This document shows, piece by piece, positions 25,538 to 34,970 of a stretch of 64,000 bases of DNA (positions within the stretch are counted from its first letter, which is position 1; the number at the start of each line of letters is the position of its first letter). This stretch comes from Ignavibacteriota bacterium. GTDB taxonomy: Bacteria; Bacteroidota; Ignavibacteria; Ignavibacteriales; Melioribacteraceae. The translations under genes and the position numbers were made by a program. The stretch spans positions 704,001-768,000 of the forward strand of contig JADJGF010000001.1 of the NCBI GenBank assembly GCA_016708125.1, given 5' to 3'. The notes beneath the pieces were generated by a model that did not search any database, was not told where the DNA came from, and saw nothing but the letters and a program-made list of their open reading frames with translations.

Positions 25538-27841
25538 TTAAAAATCCACAGTTATTCCAATTGTTGGTATTATTGATGAACCTCTTTCAGTATCAGAATC
25601 ACTACTATCGCTTTTTTTATATGGAGTTTCATTGGGACTATTATAAACATTTAATATTTGAAGATAAGGTTTAATAAATAGAGTTCCCCAGAAAAAAGAA
25701 CCATTAATTCCTAAATCTAATCTATGGTAAGCATTTGCTCTACGCGTGTTTTTGCCTCCCATTATTGGATATAGATTAAACTCGTCTTCAAGAAAATATG
25801 AGCCCTGACTTGGCTCGCTTTCTCCAATATATTGTCCCAAAGTAGGTGTATATGGGGTTCCGGTTGCATAAGTCCAAAAAGAAGTTAAAAACCAAGATTC
25901 AGATAAATCTAGATTAAAAAGAAATTTTATTGTATTTGTCCTATCAATTCTATTAAAATAATCATAATTGATATTCGATTTAATTGATCTGGAGAATGAA
26001 TAACTCAACCACCCTGACATATTTCCAATATTTTTTTTGAGTAAAAATTCCAAGCCGGTTGAATATCCGTCCTCAAAATTATAATGAATTTTTTGGTGTG
26101 GATAAGATGAGGCTAAATTTTTCCGTAAATTATAATAACTACTTATTTCTAATATACTTCCAAAAATAAAATCGGATAAAATCATATTTATACTAAAATT
26201 ATTTGAGTTTGCTAATTGTTCTTTATTTTTTGGTAAAAAATAAACTGAGAAGGGATCGAGTAAAATTGAATTTTGGTCTTTTATTACAAATAAGTTTTGG
26301 AAATATTTACCGTAACCAAATATTAAATCCAAATTCTCACCAACTTGATAATTTATATTTATTGAAGGACTGATTAAATTCATGCCTAATTTTGCATAAT
26401 TGCAGTTTCTCAATCCAACTGTAAAATTAAATGATTGTGATAAAATAATTTTATCATGCAAATAGATATTATAGAACATTTCATTCTGTTTTTCTGCAAA
26501 TATTTTTGGTGCATAATCAAAAAAGGTGTCTTCTAGTTCAAAGCCAAAAGACGTCAATTCACTTTCACCTATTATCCAATCGTAGTTTAAATTAATCTTT
26601 TTAAATTCAATACCTGCTTGTAAATAATGACCGGTAAATGAATAATTTAAATTTAATGAGGCAGAGATATCTTGAATTTTATTGTTAACTTCCGTTTGTG
26701 TTGGAATTGAATTATAAATACTTTCTCCTTTTGCATTAAATAGCGAAGAAGAATAATATATTTGTCCATCAATAGAAACTTGGCTGTTTATTAAATGGGA
26801 AAACTCAAAATTGTATAAATTATTTCCCCAAGTTGGTTCTTGAGACACATTAATATTCTGTTGATACAATGAATCAAACATCTTAAAATTATCTCGTGAA
26901 TGAAGCACACTTATGCTAAGATGATTTTGTTCATCAATCGGATAGTTATATTTTCCATAAACGTCATAGAAATAATATGGAAATAAATTTTCATCAATTA
27001 TGGAAGCGAGTAAATCAAGATATGTTCTTCTTGCAGATAGAATTAAGGAACCTTTAGATAATGGAGTTTCAATAAATGCTTTTGATGAAATTACTCCAAC
27101 AGAAATAGATGCATTCGTTTTTTCAAAATTACCTGCTTTTGTTTGAATATCTAATACCCCTGAAAGATAACCTCCATATTTATTGGGATAATTTGAAGGA
27201 TATAAAATTTGTTTATCAATAATATCCGCATTGAACATACTGAAGAAACTGCCTAAATGATATGGATTATAAACGGGAACATTATCAATTGAAATTAAAG
27301 TTTCAGCAAAATTTCCTCCTCTTAAAAATAATTGCGTAGAAAAATCATTTAATGAAACTAAACTGGGCAATGCTTGTAAAGCTCTTAATGCATCTGCCTC
27401 ACCAAATTGTGGAATACGTCTTAAATCACCTTGCTGCAATTCATAAGTTTTATATTTTACCTTTTCATAAAATTTATCTCCGTTAACAGTTACTTGTGGA
27501 ATTTCAATTAAATATGGTTCCAGTCTAAAAAATATGTTAACTTCATCATCAGTGCTTTGTACAGGAATTATTTTTGTTTGTTTTTTATAACCAACCATTG
27601 ATGCAGATATTTCATAACTTCCTGGAGAAACATTAAATGAAAAAAAGCCTTTATTATTTGTTATTGCAACACCACTATCTGAAAGAAAAATATTTGTACC
27701 AATAAGTTTTTCATTCGTTTTATCCTCAAAAACTATTCCTTGAATTTTGATCATACTTGATTGTGCTGTTAATAAAATGTTTAATAAAAACCAACATATA
27801 AAAACTTGTAACAGAGTTTTACTATTCATATATAGTGTCAT
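25538..27841 (-). CDS. TonB-dependent receptor with CarboxypepD_reg-like N-terminal domain
   Basis: 767-residue outer-membrane receptor (762-763 residues if translation starts at the second Met, 27829, which better fits the signal peptide MNSKTLLQVFICWFLLNILL ending at TAQ). Then an Ig-like carboxypeptidase regulatory domain (KIQGIVFEDKTNEKLIGTN to ~120), a plug domain (LRALQALPSLVSLNDFSTQ, LFLRGGNFAETLISIDNVPV) and a 20-odd strand barrel ending IIPTIGITVDF with terminal Phe. Substrate unknown. Paired with the lipoprotein gene behind it. No TonB box can be assigned with confidence. Confidence 0.9.
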   Translation of the reverse strand: MTLYMNSKTLLQVFICWFLLNILLTAQSSMIKIQGIVFEDKTNEKLIGTNIFLSDSGVAITNNKGFFSFNVSPGSYEISASMVGYKKQTKIIPVQSTDDEVNIFFRLEPYLIEIPQVTVNGDKFYEKVKYKTYELQQGDLRRIPQFGEADALRALQALPSLVSLNDFSTQLFLRGGNFAETLISIDNVPVYNPYHLGSFFSMFNADIIDKQILYPSNYPNKYGGYLSGVLDIQTKAGNFEKTNASISVGVISSKAFIETPLSKGSLILSARRTYLDLLASIIDENLFPYYFYDVYGKYNYPIDEQNHLSISVLHSRDNFKMFDSLYQQNINVSQEPTWGNNLYNFEFSHLINSQVSIDGQIYYSSSLFNAKGESIYNSIPTQTEVNNKIQDISASLNLNYSFTGHYLQAGIEFKKINLNYDWIIGESELTSFGFELEDTFFDYAPKIFAEKQNEMFYNIYLHDKIILSQSFNFTVGLRNCNYAKLGMNLISPSININYQVGENLDLIFGYGKYFQNLFVIKDQNSILLDPFSVYFLPKNKEQLANSNNFSINMILSDFIFGSILEISSYYNLRKNLASSYPHQKIHYNFEDGYSTGLEFLLKKNIGNMSGWLSYSFSRSIKSNINYDYFNRIDRTNTIKFLFNLDLSESWFLTSFWTYATGTPYTPTLGQYIGESEPSQGSYFLEDEFNLYPIMGGKNTRRANAYHRLDLGINGSFFWGTLFIKPYLQILNVYNSPNETPYKKSDSSDSDTERGSSIIPTIGITVDF

Positions 27842-28100
27842 ATTATCAGAATAATTTAAATAGTCTTACAATTTTGATTACATCAAGTTATTATTAATAA
27901 AATTGAAAATATATTTTTTCTAATTAAATTGATACAGCAAAAATTAATAGAAAATTCAATAAAATATTTTTATATAAATTTTTATTTGCAAAAATTTTCA
28001 TTTCAACCTTTATTCGCATATTTTATTCCACATTTTTTGAAATCCCTATTTATTATATTTAGTTACTAAATCAAATTTATCTTTTGCATAAAAAACCAAT

Positions 28101-28727
28101 ATGCTTAGAAATATTTTTTATATAATAAGCAGTATGCTGTTTTTCTTTTTTGGAATTGTTGTTTATGGCGTAATTCTTAATCTAAGGGAACATTCTTTAA
28201 ATGAAATTTTACAAACAAAGAATCTTAATGAATTAAAAAATGTTACAATCTTGGTGGATAGAAAAAATTACAAATTAAATTTATACTCTGATTCAACAAT
28301 TGTAAAATCGTATAATGCGGTTTTCGGGAGAAACAGTAATTCAAATAAAATTTCTAATAATGATTATGCAACTCCAGCCGGAACATATTTTATTTGTAAA
28401 ATTGATACTGACCATGTTTACTATAAAAAATTGTTTATAAATTATCCGAATTTAAAAGATGCGGCAGAAGCATTAAAGGAAAATATAATTTCACAGAAAG
28501 AGTTTAAAAATATTGCAAATAAGCTGAATGAAAATGATTGTCCATTTGAAAATACGATTTTAGGTTCCGATATCGGAATTCAAGGAACCGGCGAATACAA
28601 TATTATATTTAAAAATTTACCTTTTGTTTTTAATTGGACGAACGGTTCTATTGCGCTGAGCAATGAAAATATTGATGAACTTTTAACTGTTGTAAAGGTT
28701 GGAACAAAAGTTACTATTAAAAATTAA
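28101..28727 (+). CDS. L,D-transpeptidase-fold (YkuD) protein with lost catalytic residues
   Basis: 208 residues: one N-terminal membrane anchor (~7-29), then a YkuD-type domain beginning NVTILVDRKNYKLNLYSDS. YkuD enzymes link peptidoglycan stems or attach lipoproteins by a Cys nucleophile in (T/H)xGCI(A/R) and a His in (I)HG. Here the corresponding positions read IQGTGEY (Gln161, codon 28581) and WTNGSIALSN (Ser183, codon 28647), so both His and Cys are replaced. The frame is intact and the rest of the motif is preserved, arguing for a non-catalytic, perhaps peptidoglycan-binding, role. Five bases before the Omp85 gene. Confidence 0.82.
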   Translation: MLRNIFYIISSMLFFFFGIVVYGVILNLREHSLNEILQTKNLNELKNVTILVDRKNYKLNLYSDSTIVKSYNAVFGRNSNSNKISNNDYATPAGTYFICKIDTDHVYYKKLFINYPNLKDAAEALKENIISQKEFKNIANKLNENDCPFENTILGSDIGIQGTGEYNIIFKNLPFVFNWTNGSIALSNENIDELLTVVKVGTKVTIKN

Positions 28728-28731
28728 TTTC

Positions 28732-30867
28732 ATGAAATTAACAAGATTTCCTTCATACATATTTGTTTTAATTTCGTTTGCGTTTACAATTCAAATTTTT
28801 CCGCAAAGTGAAAATAAAATTGAGTTAGCAGAAATTAATTTTGTTGGAAATGATTTTTTCACTTCATCAGAATTAGAAGAAATAATTATTTCTAAAGAAA
28901 GTCCAAATTGGTTATCCCAATTTTTGGCAAGTTTTTCAAGTTTTGGAAACAGTGCAACTTATTTCGATTCGCTGACTATTCCGAACGATATAAATATTTT
29001 GAAAAACTATTATTTCTCCCACGGATTTTTTAGAACAAACGTGAATGCAAAATATTCAATCGATAAAAACGGTAAAGAAATTGCGTCTTTAACTTTTATC
29101 ATTAATGAAAATGAACCGACAAATTTTAACAAATTGATTATCACAGGTTTAGAAAACATTTCATCTACATTTTCACAAAAAATTAATTCAATAATTTCAA
29201 TTGATAGTACCGTTCAATATTCTGATTTAAAAGTTGAACAAAACAGAGACGGAATTTTAAGTTATCTGCAGGATAACGGATATATGTTGGCTCAAGCAGA
29301 CCAACCAATTGTAGAAATTGATACAATTTATACAAACTCTGTAAATGTAAAAATGAATTTTAAAATCGGAACCCGATATAAAATAAGTAATATATCGGTT
29401 GAAAAAAGCGGACCAGGGAAAAATTTAGTTAGCGATGAATTAATAAAAGAAATCGTAAATATTGAACCAGAAAATTATTTTAGTTATCATAATTTAAAAC
29501 TTGCACAAGTTAGGCTTTATAGAACTAATCTTTTCTCTTCAGCTTTAATTACCGGAAATAATTTAGATACAAATAAAAATTATGTTCCAATACGAATTGT
29601 AACTTCTGTTGGATTATTGAATGAACTTGCCCCGGAAATAATTGTAGTTAATGATAGAACCGAAAGTACAAATTTTAAATTCGGTTTAGGATTAAGCTGG
29701 ATAAATAAAAATTTTTTCGGCGATGCAAGGAAATTGACAATAGGCAGTTCCATTTCCGCGGAAAATATTACGGAATTTTTAAAAGCCGGTAATCTTGCAG
29801 ATAATATTTATGGATTAGCAGATTTGCGCGCAACAATCGAGCAGCCATTTTTATTCGGGAAACCGATAAACACAACACTAGAAACTTTTTATACTTTAGA
29901 AAAAAAACGAGATGAGTGGAACGCAAGCATTTATGGTACAAAGCTAAATTTAAGTTTTGAGCTTTCACCATATATTTATTTGACCGGTTTAAGCAGCCAT
30001 TTTACTTTGCAGAGAACTGAGTATATTTTTAAAGAAAAATATATTCAAGATATTCTATTTGATTATTATAGAAAAAGAAATACGCCAAGTGTTACAGATG
30101 AACAAATAGAAAATAAAGTTGACTCACTTTATACCGGTAATGGAGAAAGTTATGGAACAAATGCAATTCTTGGAGTTAATTTAGTCGCAAATAAAACTGA
30201 TGATCTACTTTTCCCAACAAAAGGATACTCACTTTCAATATTGTTGGAAGATGGGAATTCACTTCCGTATTTAGCAAGTAAAATTGGAAATTATAATTTT
30301 AATCAATCAGCATATTATAAATTTGTTTTAACATCAACATTTTATCTGCCAATTTTAACTAACTATTTTGATGCATTCGGAACAAAATTAAGAATCGGAA
30401 ATATTCAATCATATTACGGAAATAAAAAAAATATTCTTTTTAACCAAAGATTTACAGCCGGCGGAAGCAACTCAATAAGAGCTTGGGGAGCAAGTGATTT
30501 ACCGGTTACTCAAATTGATTTACCGGAGAATCCAACTCAGAATGAAATTCAAAATATTGTAAGAAATATTACTCCCGGTGGATTTTTTCTTCTTGAAGGC
30601 TCATTTGAATTACGAGAACATTTAGCTGAAAGAATTGGAACTGCAATATTTTTAGATTACGGAAATGTTTGGCAAAATATTTCCGATTTTAGATTTGATT
30701 ATTTTGCCGTTGCTGCCGGTTTTGGTTTTAGATATTATTCAGATTACGCACCTTTCCGTTTGGATTTTGGATTTAAAATTTACGACCCAAATGTGAAAAC
30801 CCTATTCTATAAAAGAAAATTGTTTAATATTTTAGAAATTCAAATTGGAATTGGCGAAGCTTTCTAA
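28732..30867 (+). CDS. Omp85/BamA-TamA-family outer membrane protein
   Basis: 711 residues. A signal peptide (MKLTRFPSYIFVLISFAFTIQIFPQ) precedes POTRA-like repeats in the first ~270 residues (ELAEINFVGNDFFTSSELEE, NKLIITGLENISS, KISNISVEKSGPG), then a bacterial surface antigen barrel containing the family stretch RFTAGGSNSIRAWGASDLP and ending QIGIGEAF with terminal Phe. Members insert or translocate outer-membrane proteins. The frame is open upstream to a TTG at 28699 inside the preceding gene, but the ATG at 28732 gives a proper signal peptide. No other Bam or Tam gene is nearby, so the exact subfamily is open. Confidence 0.9.
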   Translation: MKLTRFPSYIFVLISFAFTIQIFPQSENKIELAEINFVGNDFFTSSELEEIIISKESPNWLSQFLASFSSFGNSATYFDSLTIPNDINILKNYYFSHGFFRTNVNAKYSIDKNGKEIASLTFIINENEPTNFNKLIITGLENISSTFSQKINSIISIDSTVQYSDLKVEQNRDGILSYLQDNGYMLAQADQPIVEIDTIYTNSVNVKMNFKIGTRYKISNISVEKSGPGKNLVSDELIKEIVNIEPENYFSYHNLKLAQVRLYRTNLFSSALITGNNLDTNKNYVPIRIVTSVGLLNELAPEIIVVNDRTESTNFKFGLGLSWINKNFFGDARKLTIGSSISAENITEFLKAGNLADNIYGLADLRATIEQPFLFGKPINTTLETFYTLEKKRDEWNASIYGTKLNLSFELSPYIYLTGLSSHFTLQRTEYIFKEKYIQDILFDYYRKRNTPSVTDEQIENKVDSLYTGNGESYGTNAILGVNLVANKTDDLLFPTKGYSLSILLEDGNSLPYLASKIGNYNFNQSAYYKFVLTSTFYLPILTNYFDAFGTKLRIGNIQSYYGNKKNILFNQRFTAGGSNSIRAWGASDLPVTQIDLPENPTQNEIQNIVRNITPGGFFLLEGSFELREHLAERIGTAIFLDYGNVWQNISDFRFDYFAVAAGFGFRYYSDYAPFRLDFGFKIYDPNVKTLFYKRKLFNILEIQIGIGEAF

Positions 30868-30889
30868 TTTTCCAAAAACCAACTTATTT

Positions 30890-30918
30890 TTGAATAAAAT
30901 CAATATTTTAGGTAAATT
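30890..30918 (+). promoter_or_regulatory. Candidate promoter of yicC-gmk-rpoZ
   Basis: TTGAAT (30890-30895), a 17-base spacer and TAAATT (30913-30918), about 27 bases before the yicC ATG at 30946. An AAAGGTAA ribosome site lies between. Confidence 0.45.
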
Positions 30919-30945
30919 TAAGGTTCATTTTTTAAAGGTAATTTG

Positions 30946-31821
30946 ATGTTGAAAAGTATGACCGGTTTTGGCTCAGATGTTTTTTCCAATGATAATTTTA
31001 TTTTAGAAACAGAAATAAAAAGTTTAAACAGCCGATTTTTAGATCTTTCAATAAAACTTCCTAAAGAAATTTATAAACACGAATTTGCAATTAGGGATTT
31101 AATTAAAAACAAAATTGGAAGAGGAAAAGTTTCGTTAAATATTAATTTAACATATAACAAGTTGACAAACGGAAATTCTCCAATAAATTCAAGTGCTTTA
31201 CAAAATGCAGTAGAAATTTTGAAACAAATTAATAGATTCACAAATTCAGATTCCAAAATTGAATTAATTCAAATTCTAATGCTAAAAGATTTATTTCTAA
31301 ATGAAAATCAAGAATCTAACGGAATTGATTTTGAGATAATTGCAAACTCAATAAACTCTGCAATAACAAAATTTGTTGAGATGAAAAATTATGAAGGCTT
31401 GGAACTTAAAAAAGATCTTGATTATAGAATTAATAATATTTTAGAAGAATTAATTAAAATTGAAGGAATTTCGAAAAATTCAACAAAAGAATATTTTGAA
31501 AAATTTAAAGAGCGAGCTAAAAAATTGGTCGATGAATTTTCAGATGATAAAGATAGATTTTTAATGGAATTAGCAATTCTTTCTGAAAAACATGATATTA
31601 CCGAAGAATGTATTAGATTAAGAAGTCATATTAAATTATTTAGCGAAACTCTTGAAAATGATGAAGATGCCGGTAGAAAATTAAATTTTATAAGTCAGGA
31701 AATGAATCGTGAAATAAACACAATAAACAGTAAATCAATTTCATCAGAAATTGCTCATGCTGGAATTGTAATAAAGGAAGAATTAGAAAAAATCCGTGAA
31801 CAAATACAAAATATTGAGTAG
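30946..31821 (+). CDS. YicC/YloC-family endoribonuclease
   Basis: 291-residue protein starting MLKSMTGFGSDVF, with EIKSLNSRFLDLSIKLPKE (~19-37) and the C-terminal metal-binding/catalytic region EECIRLRSHIKLF and INSKSISSEIAHAGIVIKEELEKIREQIQNIE. YicC proteins are endoribonucleases implicated in sRNA turnover. The frame extends to a TTG one codon upstream, but the ATG at 30946 follows an AAAGGTAA site. It precedes gmk and rpoZ, a conserved order in many bacteria. Confidence 0.93.
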   Translation: MLKSMTGFGSDVFSNDNFILETEIKSLNSRFLDLSIKLPKEIYKHEFAIRDLIKNKIGRGKVSLNINLTYNKLTNGNSPINSSALQNAVEILKQINRFTNSDSKIELIQILMLKDLFLNENQESNGIDFEIIANSINSAITKFVEMKNYEGLELKKDLDYRINNILEELIKIEGISKNSTKEYFEKFKERAKKLVDEFSDDKDRFLMELAILSEKHDITEECIRLRSHIKLFSETLENDEDAGRKLNFISQEMNREINTINSKSISSEIAHAGIVIKEELEKIREQIQNIE

Positions 31822-31824
31822 AAT

Positions 31825-32394
31825 TTGGGAGACAAAAAAGGAAAATTATTTGTATTTTCCGCTCCAAGCGGAACCGGAAAAACGACAATTATAAAAAATG
31901 TTCTCAATAATTATAAAGAACTTTCGTTTTCCATTTCTGCAACAACAAGAGCAAAACGGCAAAATGAAATGGACGGAATTGATTATTTTTTTCTTGATGA
32001 GGAATCTTTCAAAAAAAAAATTGAGAATGATGAATTTATTGAATGGGGAAAATTTTTCGGATATTATTACGGAACTTTAAAGAATTTCGTTTTTGATAAA
32101 ATAAATAACGGAATTTCAATGGTTCTTGAAGTTGATGTAAAAGGTGCAATTAATATAAAAAATGCTTATAAAGATTCAGTTTTAATATTTATTTCTCCGC
32201 CGAGTATTGAAGAATTAAAGACAAGACTTTATAACAGAAAAACCGAATCTGATTCCGATTTTGCAAAAAGAATTGAAAGAGCGGAAATGGAATTAAATTA
32301 TAGAGAAAAATTCGATTATAATGTATTTAATTATAATCTTGAAGACGCAAATAAAGAAGTAAATAAAATTATAGAAAAAGAATTAAGTAAATAA
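31825..32394 (+). CDS. gmk: Guanylate kinase, TTG start
   Basis: Phosphorylates GMP/dGMP to the diphosphate. 189 residues with P-loop SAPSGTGKTT (~12-21), SISATTRAKRQNEMDGIDYFF, the GMP-binding YYGT motif, and VLEVDVKGA. The only available start near the conserved core is TTG at 31825, four bases after the yicC stop, with a weak GAG ribosome site inside the yicC end; translational coupling is likely. Confidence 0.96.
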   Translation: MGDKKGKLFVFSAPSGTGKTTIIKNVLNNYKELSFSISATTRAKRQNEMDGIDYFFLDEESFKKKIENDEFIEWGKFFGYYYGTLKNFVFDKINNGISMVLEVDVKGAINIKNAYKDSVLIFISPPSIEELKTRLYNRKTESDSDFAKRIERAEMELNYREKFDYNVFNYNLEDANKEVNKIIEKELSK

Positions 32395-32404
32395 GGAGAA
32401 CAAA

Positions 32405-32701
32405 ATGAGCATAAAACCAGTCGATTTAAGAATATTAAAAGCGAAAGCAAATAATTTGTATGAAGCTGTTATTGTTTCTGCAAAAGAAGCAAGAAGAATA
32501 AACGAAGAAAACAAAACAGAATTTACAAATTTAATTAGCACGTTTGCTCCGGCTACAGATGATGATTTTGATGAAAGAGATAATCAAGAACAAGAAAAAA
32601 TTTCTTTAGAATTCGAAAAAAGAAATAAACCGCATGTTGTTGCCGTTAACAAAATGGTTGATGATAAAATAGATTATCGTTTCAAAAACAAAGAAGAATA
32701 G
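32405..32701 (+). CDS. rpoZ: RNA polymerase omega subunit
   Basis: 98-residue omega/Rpb6-like subunit that helps assemble RNA polymerase. NLYEAVIVSAKEARRINEE (~17-35) is the conserved beta'-clamping helix region. AAGGAG ribosome site ahead of the ATG, ten bases after gmk. A strong terminator closes the yicC-gmk-rpoZ unit; the coaBC gene that often follows in other genomes is not here. Confidence 0.92.
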   Translation: MSIKPVDLRILKAKANNLYEAVIVSAKEARRINEENKTEFTNLISTFAPATDDDFDERDNQEQEKISLEFEKRNKPHVVAVNKMVDDKIDYRFKNKEE

Positions 32702-32720
32702 ATTCATAATATTATTATTA

Positions 32721-32748
32721 AAAGGAAGTCAAACGACTTCCTTTTTTT
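32721..32748 (+). terminator. Rho-independent terminator after rpoZ
   Basis: Perfect ten-base-pair stem AAAGGAAGTC/GACTTCCTTT (32721-32730 and 32735-32744) with AAAC loop, followed by a T-run. Starts 20 bases after the rpoZ stop. Confidence 0.95.
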
Positions 32749-32813
32749 ATTTTATGATTTATTTTCTTTAACTTTTATTCGGCAAATTTTCCCAAATAAC
32801 ATTTCAAATTTTA

Positions 32814-33545
32814 ATGAATAAAAAAGAAAAAATTTTGGAATTGATAAAAGATCAAAAAGAAATATTTGGTGATGAACTTTTTGAAAATATTAAATTAGAA
32901 ATAAAACTTCCTTATCAACAAGAACCTAAAGTAAAAGAAAAAACTGAATTTTATATGCCTACTAATTCCCTATTTGAAAATTTCTCAGAATGTAATTCAG
33001 TGCAAAGTTTATACGATTCAATTCATAATTGTCAAAAATGTTCTTTAGGAAAAACAAGAACTAATTTTGTGTTCGGTTCTGGAAATCCCAATGCAGGTGT
33101 TATGATTATTGGCGAAGCTCCGGGAGCAGATGAAGATAAACAAGGTCTTCCATTTGTCGGCAGAGCCGGAAAATTATTAACAGATATTCTTAAAGCAATA
33201 AATTTTGAAAGAGAAGAAGTTTATATAGCAAATATTTTAAAATGCAGGCCTCCAAATAATAGAAATCCGCTTCCAGCAGAAATGACGGAATGTACGCCGT
33301 ATTTATATAAACAAATTGATTTGGTAAAACCTAAAGCAATTCTGTTATTAGGATTAATTTCTGCAGGAAGTTTGTTAAACTCTAAAGAAAGTTTAACCAA
33401 ATTACGCGGAAATGTTTATGATATTAATGGAATAAAAACAATGGTAACTTATCATCCAGCAGCTTTATTGAGAAATCCAAATTGGAAACGAGGATGCTGG
33501 GAAGATGTTCAAAAATTTAGAAAACTTTATGATAGTTTAAAATAG
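32814..33545 (+). CDS. Family 4/5-type uracil-DNA glycosylase with 4Fe-4S cluster
   Basis: Removes uracil from DNA in base-excision repair. 243 residues: a ~60-residue Lys/Glu-rich N-terminal extension, then the UDG fold. Four cysteines suited to a 4Fe-4S cluster are at 73, 76 (CQKC), 144 (LKCRPPNNR) and 160. Active-site motif A is GEAPGADEDKQGLPFVGRAG and motif B is YHPAALLRNP. It starts a new unit, udg-dnaB-DUF1460, after the rpoZ terminator. It would be a client of the SUF machinery encoded in the same window. Confidence 0.94.
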   Translation: MNKKEKILELIKDQKEIFGDELFENIKLEIKLPYQQEPKVKEKTEFYMPTNSLFENFSECNSVQSLYDSIHNCQKCSLGKTRTNFVFGSGNPNAGVMIIGEAPGADEDKQGLPFVGRAGKLLTDILKAINFEREEVYIANILKCRPPNNRNPLPAEMTECTPYLYKQIDLVKPKAILLLGLISAGSLLNSKESLTKLRGNVYDINGIKTMVTYHPAALLRNPNWKRGCWEDVQKFRKLYDSLK

Positions 33546-33554
33546 AATTTTATT

Positions 33555-34970
33555 ATGGAAGAATTACAAAATCAAAAAAATACCGTTAATCAACCGCCGC
33601 AAGCTGTTGAAGTTGAAAGAGCTGTATTGTGCGCTATAATGCTTGAGCGCGATGCAATTGACAAAGTCGCTTCTACTATCAAACCAGAATGTTTTTATGA
33701 TAAAAAAAATCTAATTATTTATGAAGCAATGCTCTCGCTTTATGAATCAAAAGAACCAATTGATTCCGTTTCACTTTATGAAGAATTAAAAAAAAATAAT
33801 AAAATTGATCAAGCCGGCGGCGCAGTTTATATCAGCAAACTAGCACAAAATATTTCTTCCGCAGCAAATGTTGAATATCATTCAAAAATAATTTTAGAAA
33901 AATGGATTCTAAGAAAACTTATTAATTCATCAATGGAAATTGCCACTAGTGCGTATAATGGAACAGAAGATGTTTTTGATATTTTAGATTCCGCAGAAAC
34001 AAAAATATTTGAAATTACCGAAGCGGGTTTGAAAGAATCATATAAATCAATGGATCGTGCAGTCCGCGAAGCTATTGAACATATTGAAGCCATTCACTCA
34101 AAAAATATTTCATCTTTCTCCGTTCCAACCGGTTTTTTTGGTTTAGATGATATGCTTGGCGGTTTTCAAAAATCTGATTTAATTATTGTAGCTGCTCGTC
34201 CTTCAATGGGAAAAACAGCTTTTGCACTTTCGGCTGCAAGAAATGCCGCTGTTGATAATCAAGTTCCAATTGCAGTTTTCAGTTTAGAAATGGCAACAAT
34301 TCAACTTGTAATAAGATTAATTTGTGCCGAAGCAAGAATAAATGCGCACAGTGTTAGAACAGGAAAGTTTAAAGCCGAAGATGGCCCGAGAATTAGCAGA
34401 ACCGCACATAAACTTTCGCAAGCTCCTATTTATATTGATGACACGCCCAGCCAGACAGTTTTAGAAATTCGAGCAAAAGCAAGAAGATTAAAAGCTGAAA
34501 AAAATATTGGTTTAATTGTAATTGATTATTTACAATTGATGTCGTCCAGTTCAAGAATGGATAGTCGTGAAAGAGAAATTTCAACAATTTCAAGATCTCT
34601 AAAAGCTCTTGCAAAAGAATTAAATGTTCCAGTAATTGCACTTTCCCAATTGAACAGAGCCGTTGAATCAAGAAGCGATAAAAGACCTCAGCTTTCTGAT
34701 TTAAGAGAATCCGGCTCAATTGAACAAGATGCGGATGTTGTAATTTTCTTAAACCGTCCGGAATATTATGGAATTACTCAATTTGCCGATGGTGAATCTA
34801 CAGAAGGAATTGCAGAAATTATTATCGGCAAGCAGCGTAATGGCCCAACTGGGGATGTACGACTTAAATTCGTAAAAGATTTTGCACGATTTGAAAATTT
34901 AGATATGTTCCACTCAAGTTTTGAAGAAGATAATTTTTCATCAAATCCAGAGGATGATTTACCAATATGA
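33555..34970 (+). CDS. dnaB: Replicative DNA helicase DnaB
   Basis: Hexameric 5'-3' fork helicase. 471 residues: N-terminal primase-interacting domain (PPQAVEVERAVLCAIMLERDAID), linker, and RecA-type motor with Walker A ARPSMGKTAFAL (~216-227), VPIAVFSLEMA, Walker B-region LIVIDYLQLMS, the ALSQLNRAVE loop and LRESGSIEQDADVV. No intein interrupts the motor. Its last four bases overlap the next gene (ATGA). Confidence 0.98.
   Translation: MEELQNQKNTVNQPPQAVEVERAVLCAIMLERDAIDKVASTIKPECFYDKKNLIIYEAMLSLYESKEPIDSVSLYEELKKNNKIDQAGGAVYISKLAQNISSAANVEYHSKIILEKWILRKLINSSMEIATSAYNGTEDVFDILDSAETKIFEITEAGLKESYKSMDRAVREAIEHIEAIHSKNISSFSVPTGFFGLDDMLGGFQKSDLIIVAARPSMGKTAFALSAARNAAVDNQVPIAVFSLEMATIQLVIRLICAEARINAHSVRTGKFKAEDGPRISRTAHKLSQAPIYIDDTPSQTVLEIRAKARRLKAEKNIGLIVIDYLQLMSSSSRMDSREREISTISRSLKALAKELNVPVIALSQLNRAVESRSDKRPQLSDLRESGSIEQDADVVIFLNRPEYYGITQFADGESTEGIAEIIIGKQRNGPTGDVRLKFVKDFARFENLDMFHSSFEEDNFSSNPEDDLPI

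Noticed and set aside
28699..28731. Upstream TTG start for the Omp85 gene
   Set aside because: It lies inside the preceding gene and would put hydrophilic residues before the signal peptide.
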